A DNA stretch of 11,469 bases from Propionibacteriaceae bacterium UBA5174. GTDB lineage: Bacteria; Actinomycetota; Actinomycetes; Propionibacteriales; Propionibacteriaceae. Shown one piece after another: positions 1 to 5,641 of the stretch. A program made the translations under genes and the position numbers. Under the pieces are notes generated by a model that saw nothing but the letters and a program-made list of their open reading frames with translations, was not told the origin of the DNA and ran no database searches. Position 1 is the stretch's first letter. Each line of letters opens with the position of its first letter. The stretch spans positions 1 to 11,469 of the forward strand of contig DHWU01000006.1 in the NCBI GenBank assembly GCA_002413345.1, given 5' to 3'.

Positions 1-34
1 GCGCTAGCCAGCTTCGCGAGTAAGCGCAGCCGCG

Positions 35-1726
35 TCACGAAGTGAGCGGAAACCAGCGTCCTTCGAAGAAGGTGCCGAGTACCGTGATGTCGCGCAAATG
101 CATCGGGTTGACTGAATAAGGATCTTCGGCGAGCGCGGTGAAAGTCGCTCGTTTACCCGGCCAGATGCTGCCAAGTTCTTCTTCTTTACGCCACGAAAAT
201 GCTGCTTCGATGGTGACTGCCCGCAACGCTTCATGGACGCTGATTCGCTCGGCTGGCGCAGCAACGCGGCCTGAGACCGTGCTTCGGTTGACCGCACACC
301 ACATGAATCCCAGTGGTGAACTGGGCCCCATTGGTAGGTCGGAGTGGAACGAGAGCCCAATGCCTTGGGCGAGTACGGAAGCGCTGCGCACCATTTCGTC
401 AGCACGTTCGGGCCCAAGCCCAATCTGGCCGTACATGTCGGCGAATTGGGTTGTGTAATACGGGTTCGCGCTTACCAACAGGCCGAGCCGAGCAATGCGT
501 TGAATCTGTTCAGGGGTGGAGTTGGCGAAATGCACGATCACACAACGGTGATCGGTGCGCGGATGCTCTCGCATCGCGTCCTCGAGAGCGTCCAGAAGCA
601 CATCAAGGCCAGCATCTCCGTTGACATGGCAGTGAATCTGGTAGCCCGCTTTCCAGAACAGTGACACTCGCTGGCGAAGATGTTCAGGGCTGATCAGCCA
701 GGCGCCAACGTGTTTCGGATCGGGGTTGCCGTCGACATCCAGATAGGGCTGACGCATCTGCATCAGTTGAGAGATGATCGCACCGTCGGCGAAGAGCTTG
801 ATCTGATGGTCGAAGAATTCCAGCTTGCCGCTGCCGGGTGGGGCCAGGGCAATCTGGCGCTCGGTGTCGGCAATGGTCTGGTCCAGTGGCACACCGTTAT
901 CGACTTGGGCGCGGCCGTCCACCAGGAAGAAGCTGTTGAACGGAGTGTCATCAGCTCCCAAAATCGCCTGGTAGAGCTTCCACAAGTCGGGGGTGAACAG
1001 AGCGCCGGGCTCGTTGTAGGCGGTCACCCCATTGCGATGCAAATAGCTCACCATCTGGGTCAGGCCGCGAATCATCAGTTCCGGGGTGAGCAGGTGCGGG
1101 GTCAGGGCCGGCAGTAGCAGGTTCATGCCCTGTTCCCACCAATGGCCACCGGGCCAATCGACCATCTCGCTGGCATCACCGTGCCCAGACTGTTGGGCCT
1201 CGGTGATGCCAATCAAGTCGGTCGCGGCGGTGTTCAAATACCACTCATGACAGGAACGCTGCCAAATAACGATTGGACGCTTCGGTGCAATCTGGTCGAG
1301 ATAGGTCCGATTCAAGGATCCGTGCCAAAGCTCGTGATAACCCCACGAAAAGAAGATCTCAGTGTTGCCAGGATCGGTCTGATCGAGCTTGGTCAAAGCT
1401 TCAACTAACCGGGAGCGGTATTGGTCTTGGCTCGTGGCAGCTTTGAAAGTACGGTCAGGCAGCACCCAGTCTTCAATCGCGATCACTTCGCTGGCGAGGG
1501 TGGAGGCTCCCAGAATCGGATGCAGATGCTGGTCGATCAGCCCGGGGGTGACGGTGGCGCTGGCAAAAGTCGTGCTGTCGACTTGGTAGCTGACGTCGCC
1601 GAGTTGGGCCTCAACTTCAGCCAAAGTGCCAATCGCGGCAATGCGAGAATCGTTGACTGCTACAGCTTCGACTCGGGGGGCGCGTTCGTCCATGGTGATG
1701 AAACTGCCGAGGTAAACAGTGATCAT
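35..1726 (-). CDS. YtcJ-type metal-dependent amidohydrolase (amidohydrolase 3 family)
   Basis: Probable zinc-dependent cytosolic hydrolase of 563 residues, the usual size for YtcJ/amidohydrolase-3 proteins. Numbered from the ATG, the N-terminal beta-sandwich strand is followed by the metal-binding HxH at about H67 and H69 (TPGLIDQHLHP). A lysine in the HQIKLFADGAI segment (about K310), a second HxH in IHCHVNGDAG (about H365/H367), VHFANS (about H399) and the late aspartate in SFHSDLPMG (about D463) complete the TIM-barrel metal site. The C-terminal GSIWPGKRATFTAL stretch is the usual strand returning to the sandwich domain. I chose the ATG at 1726 over an in-frame GTG at 1735 because the GTG lies inside the Shine-Dalgarno sequence AGGGTGA, which is 5 bases before the ATG. 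It is the last gene of the minus-strand run behind the MerR and GyrI-like genes. The family acts on C-N bonds of varied amides and cyclic compounds, and the substrate cannot be read here. Family call is firm; function is inference. Confidence 0.93.
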   Translation of the reverse strand: MITVYLGSFITMDERAPRVEAVAVNDSRIAAIGTLAEVEAQLGDVSYQVDSTTFASATVTPGLIDQHLHPILGASTLASEVIAIEDWVLPDRTFKAATSQDQYRSRLVEALTKLDQTDPGNTEIFFSWGYHELWHGSLNRTYLDQIAPKRPIVIWQRSCHEWYLNTAATDLIGITEAQQSGHGDASEMVDWPGGHWWEQGMNLLLPALTPHLLTPELMIRGLTQMVSYLHRNGVTAYNEPGALFTPDLWKLYQAILGADDTPFNSFFLVDGRAQVDNGVPLDQTIADTERQIALAPPGSGKLEFFDHQIKLFADGAIISQLMQMRQPYLDVDGNPDPKHVGAWLISPEHLRQRVSLFWKAGYQIHCHVNGDAGLDVLLDALEDAMREHPRTDHRCVIVHFANSTPEQIQRIARLGLLVSANPYYTTQFADMYGQIGLGPERADEMVRSASVLAQGIGLSFHSDLPMGPSSPLGFMWCAVNRSTVSGRVAAPAERISVHEALRAVTIEAAFSWRKEEELGSIWPGKRATFTALAEDPYSVNPMHLRDITVLGTFFEGRWFPLTS

Positions 1727-1730
1727 GGAT

Positions 1731-1744
1731 TTCACCCTAGTGAA
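1731..1744 (-). promoter_or_regulatory. Ribosome-binding site within a small inverted repeat, amidohydrolase gene
   Basis: Read on the minus strand, AGGGTGA (1738-1732) stands 5 bases before the ATG at 1726 and decides that start. The same bases form a perfect inverted repeat, TTCAC-TAGG-GTGAA (1744-1731), that puts part of the Shine-Dalgarno sequence in a 4-base loop and part in the stem. A 5-bp stem is weak, so it may modulate translation or may be chance. Confidence 0.5.
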
Positions 1745-1815
1745 GACGCGCCAGCGGCATGACGATTTGCCGTTCTTGGTGGCGTCGCCGATGGATGTCG
1801 AGTCTGCCGCGTCAG

Positions 1816-2445
1816 CTACTCCTGATCGGCGGCGGGTGCGACAGGCTGACGCAAGATGGTGCGCAGCTTCGCCGGTGCAGTCTTGGTGAAGTCGGAGAGG
1901 TAGATCTCGTGGTGACGGCCGCGCATCGAAAGTCCGTTGGCCGGAATGAACTCGGTATGCAGCCGGTGGAGCGTCTCAGCTTCAGCATCGAAAGAACCCA
2001 GATGCACGGTCTGGACGCAGCGGCCCTCTTCCAGGGTTTCCAACCGCAGTCGGTCCAGAGCCGCCGACACCGCTTTGGCCCTTGAAGCCGAAACTGCGGC
2101 GTCGAAAAGTTCAGCGGTGATCCAGTCGGGCACCAGCATCAGCAGCGTCCAGTCCCAGGTCGACTTGTCCAACGCGGTGGTGAAATTGTCAGGGTCTGCG
2201 GACGACCACAACCCCTCCAGTGGCATCACTGCGTAGTCGCGACCAAGCTCTTTCTTGCTGGTGAACTTCAACTTGTAGCCGACGCTGAACAGCGCCGAGA
2301 CTGCTTCAGAGAAGGGGCCAGCGGTATTCGGATCACCGTGGCCATCGATCATCAGGTATTGGAGCGCGGGCACATCGATCAACTCGAAGGTGCCACTAGC
2401 TGCCCGGTAGCTGGGCAGAGTCTTCTTAAAGTCGATTTTTTCCAT
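1816..2445 (-). CDS. Stand-alone GyrI-like small-molecule-binding protein
   Basis: Predicted cytosolic protein of 209 residues, recognised as a GyrI-like protein of the SAV2435 type. It opens with MEKIDFKK and a GYKLKF-containing first repeat, has tryptophan-rich segments LEGLWSS (about 77-82) and STWDWTLLMLVPDW (about 95-108), and ends with the conserved RHHEIYLSD (about 177-185), whose glutamate E180 lies in the ligand pocket of the fold. There is no signal peptide or membrane segment. The ATG at 2445 is preferred over an upstream TTG near 2490, because the latter would reach 40 bases into the MerR gene. With the ATG the two genes are separated by only 5 bases and no strong ribosome-binding site is seen, which suggests translational coupling. 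Family members bind hydrophobic or cationic small molecules, and a few have been reported to hydrolyse cyclopropanoid genotoxins. I infer a ligand-binding or detoxifying partner of the adjacent regulator; no reaction can be assigned. Confidence 0.88.
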   Translation of the reverse strand: MEKIDFKKTLPSYRAASGTFELIDVPALQYLMIDGHGDPNTAGPFSEAVSALFSVGYKLKFTSKKELGRDYAVMPLEGLWSSADPDNFTTALDKSTWDWTLLMLVPDWITAELFDAAVSASRAKAVSAALDRLRLETLEEGRCVQTVHLGSFDAEAETLHRLHTEFIPANGLSMRGRHHEIYLSDFTKTAPAKLRTILRQPVAPAADQE

Positions 2446-2450
2446 TGCGC

Positions 2451-3269
2451 TCACGGCTCGAGGATCGGCAGGCAGACCTCGGTCACCCAATTTGCCGGGT
2501 TCGGATCTTGGGCCGGGCTGACCCGGTAGATGTTGAACATTCCCTTAGTGCGCAACTCATGTTCTGCCACGTAATCGCACAGGGCTGCGTTCACTTGGTG
2601 CATCTGGTCGTAGCTGCCCAGCAGAGTGGCGGCGACCACCTGCTGAGCGGGGAGTTGGCGGCAACTCACCGGTGCAGTGGGCTGGAATGTCTGGGCGACC
2701 TGAATCCAGATCTCCACGTCCACGTCGGATTCGGTGTAGGTCTCGTCGTGAAAAGTGGCGCCGCTGAGGCCGCCGAACGGCACCTGGGCCGCGATGAGTT
2801 GGGGCATCAGCCGTTGCCAGAGGGCACCCTCGCTGGCGTAGGAGTCGATCACGTCGCGCAGGGAGGCCACCGTCATGGCCGGAATGGTGGTGAGGTGGGC
2901 TTCGATCTTCATCTTTGGCTCCTTCAGTCGATGAATGAGGCGTTCCAGCGCGGCCACCCGTTCGCCGGCCTGCGTCAGTTCCCTGGCGAGGTGTTGGCGT
3001 TTGGCTTGGAAGTGGTCGGCTAGCCGTGAAGGATCATCGAAAAACTGCAACAACTGGGCCATCTCGGCCACGGTAAAGCCAGCATCGCGCAGGTTGTGGA
3101 TCTGCTCGGCAATGGCGAGCTGGTCTGGGCCGTAGTAACGGTAGCCCGAGTGGGGGTCCACCCAAGCCGGGTGCAACAGACCATGCTCGTCGTAGTGCCG
3201 CAACATCCGCACACTGGTTCGCGCTAGCCGGGAAAAGAACCCGATCTGCAGCAGTCCTTCGCTGTCCAT
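2451..3269 (-). CDS. MerR-family transcriptional activator with GyrI-like effector domain (BmrR-like)
   Basis: Ligand-responsive DNA-binding regulator of 272 residues. A winged helix-turn-helix covers about residues 8-75 (IGFFSRLARTSVRMLRHYDEHGLL, then GYRYY and DAGFTVAEMAQLL). A dimerisation coiled coil follows at about 80-115, and a GyrI/BmrR-like effector domain at about 120-272. In the latter, E264 in the terminal TEVCLPI motif matches the glutamate that reads cationic ligands in BmrR. The ATG at 3269 is chosen over the GTG at 3290 because the GTG lies inside the predicted promoter, and the predicted transcription start coincides with the ATG (leaderless). Proteins of this design sit on their own 19-bp-spacer promoter and untwist it when the drug or metabolite binds. 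The gene leads the run into the stand-alone GyrI-like protein and the amidohydrolase, so these are its likeliest targets. Family and domain layout are clear; ligand and targets are inferred. Confidence 0.93.
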   Translation of the reverse strand: MDSEGLLQIGFFSRLARTSVRMLRHYDEHGLLHPAWVDPHSGYRYYGPDQLAIAEQIHNLRDAGFTVAEMAQLLQFFDDPSRLADHFQAKRQHLARELTQAGERVAALERLIHRLKEPKMKIEAHLTTIPAMTVASLRDVIDSYASEGALWQRLMPQLIAAQVPFGGLSGATFHDETYTESDVDVEIWIQVAQTFQPTAPVSCRQLPAQQVVAATLLGSYDQMHQVNAALCDYVAEHELRTKGMFNIYRVSPAQDPNPANWVTEVCLPILEP

Positions 3270-3275
3270 GACGCC

Positions 3276-3306
3276 ACTCGACACCCTCACATCGTGGCAG
3301 AGTCAA
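3276..3306 (-). promoter_or_regulatory. MerR-type promoter/operator with 19-bp spacer
   Basis: On the minus strand, a TTGACT -35 box (3306-3301) is followed by a 19-bp spacer (3300-3282) and a TCGAGT -10 box (3281-3276). The long spacer is the hallmark of MerR-activated promoters. An imperfect dyad, ACTCT (3303-3299) and AGGGT (3287-3283), centred on 3293, fills the spacer, with 6 of 10 positions matching. The -10 box is weak against TATAAT. Transcription would start about 7 bases further on, at the ATG at 3269, giving a leaderless mRNA. Autoregulation by the adjacent MerR protein is inferred from this arrangement. Confidence 0.68.
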
Positions 3307-3347
3307 GGCTGACCGTGTTGATCTCCCGGGTCAGTTCTGGGTGAGAT

Positions 3348-4796
3348 CTACAGGCTGTCGCCCAGATCGCGGCGGAAAGCTGCGGTCAGTTGATCCACCC
3401 AGTCACCGATCGGCTCCAAGCGGCCGTAGAAGAAACGCAGGATCTCGGGCTCTTCAATGAACTTCAGCCCGCCAATCAGCTCGCGGTTTTGGTAGAGCCA
3501 GTCGATCCGGTCAATGGCGTAGTTGACCTGGCTGAGGGTGAATACCCGTCGCGGCAAGGCCAGCCGTACCAGTTCCATGTTGGCCATCGGTTCGGTGCCA
3601 TCAGGTTCGCGCTGCTCGCTCAAGGTGCCGCGCTCCATGCCGCGAACCCCCGAAGCGATGTAAAGCGCTGAGGCCAGCGCGCCGGCCGGGTACTGGTTTT
3701 GCGGAACATGCGGTAGGAAACGCATCGCGTCCACGTGCGCCCCAAGGCCACCAGCCGGAGTGATCACCGGGATGCCCCGGGCGTCCAGTTCGTTGACCAT
3801 GTGCTCGATGAACAGCGGACCCTGGTTGATCATGTCCTCATCCATGGTCTCGTCCAGGCCGACGGTAATGGCTTCCATCTCCCGCACCGACATGCCGCCG
3901 TAGGTGAGGAAGCCTTCATACATTGGCACCAGGGCGCGCATCTGCTTGTAGATGGCCTCATCGCGAATGCAGATGCCGCCGCCGCGTCCGAAGCCGAGCT
4001 TGCGGGCGGAGAAGTAGATGATGTCGAAGCAGTCCGCGATCGCCCGGGTGATCTCGGGAATGCTCATTTCGGCGCACTGCGGCTCGCGGGTCTTGTTGAA
4101 GTACAAGTTGTCGGCCAGCAAGGACGCGTCCAGCACGGTGAGGATGCCGTGGTCCTTACACACCTGGGTGGTGTCGCGAATATTGGCCAAGCTGAGTGGC
4201 TGGCCGCCGATCAAGTTGGTGCCGGCTTCGATCCGGACGTAGGAGATCGCCTCAGCGCCCTTCTCGGTGATCAGGGCCTGGAGTGCGGCAATATCGAAGT
4301 TGCCCTTGAAGAGTTCGTCGGAAGTCACCTGCAGGCCGGCGTCGGTGATCAACTCCAGCACCTCGGCCCCCATCTCGGTGACGTGAGCCTTCGACGTGGT
4401 GAAGTGGTAGTTCATCGGCACGAAGGTGCCCGGCTTAACCAGCGACTTGGCCAGAATGTGCTCGGCAGCCCGGCCCTGGTGTGCGGGCAGGAAGTAGCTC
4501 ATGCCGAACAACTCGACCAGCTTGTTGTACAGCCGGGTGTAGGTGGCCGAACCGGCGTAGGCGTCATCGGCGATCAGCATCGCGGCCTGCTGCTGGTCGC
4601 TCATTGCATTCACCCCAGAGTCGGTGAGCATGTCGAGGAAGACGTCCACGTTCTGCAGCAGGAAGGTGTTGTAGCCAGCTTCGGTCATCGCCTTGCGGCG
4701 CTCCTCGATCGGAAGCAGGTTGAGCTTTTGAATGATCCGCACCTTGTGCATCTCCAGCGGGAGCTGTTGGCCAGAGAAGAAGGTCACCTTCGCCAT
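3348..4796 (-). CDS. Tyrosine phenol-lyase/tryptophanase-like PLP beta-eliminating lyase
   Basis: Fold-type I PLP enzyme of 482 residues. Family members cleave an aromatic amino acid by beta-elimination to the free aromatic, pyruvate and ammonia. By comparison with remembered Citrobacter tyrosine phenol-lyase, it keeps the PLP lysine (K266 in YFSARKLGFG), the phosphate-binding HQGR (106-109), the PLP-stacking F132, D223 at the pyridine nitrogen, the catalytic tyrosine Y80 in DDAYAGS and the carboxylate arginine R411. It also keeps phenol-lyase pocket residues: T133, MERG (387-390) and the FF pair at 455-456. MERG favours tyrosine phenol-lyase over tryptophanase. Oddities are L226 where R217 contacts the PLP oxygen, L351 where H343 is expected, R265 for K256, L267 for D258, and about 20 extra C-terminal residues. 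The start is supported by AAAGGA 6 bases before the ATG. The gene is divergent from the heme-degrading-like gene. True substrate is uncertain. Confidence 0.87.
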   Translation of the reverse strand: MAKVTFFSGQQLPLEMHKVRIIQKLNLLPIEERRKAMTEAGYNTFLLQNVDVFLDMLTDSGVNAMSDQQQAAMLIADDAYAGSATYTRLYNKLVELFGMSYFLPAHQGRAAEHILAKSLVKPGTFVPMNYHFTTSKAHVTEMGAEVLELITDAGLQVTSDELFKGNFDIAALQALITEKGAEAISYVRIEAGTNLIGGQPLSLANIRDTTQVCKDHGILTVLDASLLADNLYFNKTREPQCAEMSIPEITRAIADCFDIIYFSARKLGFGRGGGICIRDEAIYKQMRALVPMYEGFLTYGGMSVREMEAITVGLDETMDEDMINQGPLFIEHMVNELDARGIPVITPAGGLGAHVDAMRFLPHVPQNQYPAGALASALYIASGVRGMERGTLSEQREPDGTEPMANMELVRLALPRRVFTLSQVNYAIDRIDWLYQNRELIGGLKFIEEPEILRFFYGRLEPIGDWVDQLTAAFRRDLGDSL

Positions 4797-4802
4797 TGAA
4801 AA

Positions 4803-4808
4803 TCCTTT
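4803..4808 (-). promoter_or_regulatory. Ribosome-binding site of the tyrosine phenol-lyase-like gene
   Basis: AAAGGA on the minus strand lies 6 bases before the ATG at 4796, good spacing for a Shine-Dalgarno site, and supports this start. I could not make out a convincing -35/-10 pair further upstream. Confidence 0.6.
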
Positions 4809-4920
4809 GTCGATCGGGTTCTAGAGCGGTCAAAGGGTAGCTGGTCACACGGCCTTACGGGTTCAGATTTCCCAGATGTCTCTTGGACGGTCTGGTGGGG
4901 TGGGAGTTTGGTGCCAGCGT

Positions 4921-4939
4921 TGAGGGATCGCTGCCCTCA
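4921..4939. repeat. Perfect short inverted repeat in the divergent intergenic region
   Basis: TGAGGG (4921-4926) and CCCTCA (4934-4939) form a perfect 6-bp stem with a 7-base loop. It lies inside the 262-base gap (4797-5058) between the divergent lyase-like and heme-degrading-like genes. It could be a regulator half-site pair or an RNA hairpin in a leader. A competing pairing of CTGCC (4931-4935) with GGCAG (4954-4958) overlaps it. I recognise no riboswitch class here. The rest of the gap holds only the two ribosome-binding sites and GC-rich sequence. Confidence 0.35.
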
Positions 4940-5058
4940 CCGGGCTTGGCATCGGCAGGATTACTTAGGCCGGTTAGCCGCGCTGGCGGCCACGGCGATA
5001 CCAGAAATTGGCGGGGTCAATTATCGGTTAATCTCACCCCGGCTAGGAGGGGAGCCAG

Positions 5059-5571
5059 ATGGCCGAGTTGGGTGAGCGATTGGTGGCTGAGGCAGCCGAG
5101 CTACGGTTTTTTGACTTCGATTTGGAGGACGCCTGGTTGCTCGGCGTCCAGATGCGGGAAGTCGCCGTGGCGGAGGCATTGCCGATTGCGATTGCGATCA
5201 GGGTGGGGGAGCAGGAGGTCTTTCATGCTGCGCTACCGGGATCTTGCGCAGATGACGACGCCTGGCTGCAACGAAAGACCAAAGTCGCCCTTTGCTACGG
5301 CGAAGCGTCCCTGGCGGTGGGCGAGGGGTTTCGTGAACTGGGCCAAGATTTCGATCTGGATTCGCGCCGTGACCCGATGGTGTACGCCGCTCATGGCGGG
5401 GCAATTCCGATCCGGCTTCTCGGTGGGACGGTGATCGGAGCGGTCTGCGTCTCGGGCCTGCCCCACCTGGAAAGCCACGGCTTTGTGGCTCGAATGTTGC
5501 GCACCTATCTTGACGACGAGCCAGCGCTCCCGGCGGCCCCAATGGCCGTAGGTAGGCGGTTTCAAAGCTAA
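5059..5571 (+). CDS. HbpS/UPF0303-like heme-degrading-family protein
   Basis: Cytosolic protein of 170 residues of the heme-degrading (DUF336/UPF0303) family, which includes HbpS-like heme-binding proteins. Visible marks are FDFDLEDAWLLG (about 18-29), AIAIRVGEQEVFHAALPG (about 44-61), DDDAWLQRK (about 65-73, the conserved W..RK), a glycine-rich HGGAIPI (about 112-118), IGAVCVSGL (about 126-134) and a histidine H140 before the final helix. Length matches UPF0303 members; no export signal is seen, unlike secreted HbpS. A strong AGGAGG (5045-5050) sits 8 bases before the ATG. The gene is divergent from the tyrosine phenol-lyase-like gene and is followed 70 bases later by the helicase. Some UPF0303-type proteins are only loosely tied to heme, so binding of heme or another cofactor is possible but not shown. 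Confidence 0.85.
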   Translation: MAELGERLVAEAAELRFFDFDLEDAWLLGVQMREVAVAEALPIAIAIRVGEQEVFHAALPGSCADDDAWLQRKTKVALCYGEASLAVGEGFRELGQDFDLDSRRDPMVYAAHGGAIPIRLLGGTVIGAVCVSGLPHLESHGFVARMLRTYLDDEPALPAAPMAVGRRFQS

Positions 5572-5641
5572 TCGGTCCCTAGTCGCCTGGACGCTGCGCT
5601 GTGCGCTCGGGGCGCGGTCGGAATGAGACGATGGCTGCGAC

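Noticed and set aside
680..1117. 145-codon plus-strand frame inside the amidohydrolase gene
   Set aside because: Antisense shadow of a strongly conserved coding sequence, with no domain recognised.
2446..2490. N-terminal extension of the GyrI-like protein from TTG near 2490
   Set aside because: It would overlap the MerR gene by 40 bases, and family proteins start at the MEKIDFKK-like segment.
3270..3290. N-terminal extension of the MerR protein from GTG at 3290
   Set aside because: The extension lies in the predicted promoter spacer and -10 region, and the HTH begins normally from the ATG at 3269.
3309..3334. CTGACC/GGTCAG inverted repeat as a terminator
   Set aside because: Only 6 bp of stem with a 14-base loop and no T-run follows on either strand. 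It lies upstream of, not after, the MerR gene and at the 3' side of the lyase gene, so it is not a convincing rho-independent terminator.
3735..4799. 354-codon plus-strand open frame opposite the lyase-like gene
   Set aside because: Its translation has no recognisable domain and is rich in H, V, D and G. The opposite strand encodes a clear PLP enzyme, and GC-rich codon bias commonly leaves such antisense frames open.
4883..5434. 183-codon plus-strand frame overlapping the heme-degrading-like gene
   Set aside because: It is out of frame with the conserved UPF0303 protein, rich in W, R and S, and lacks a ribosome-binding site. The AGGAGG favours 5059.
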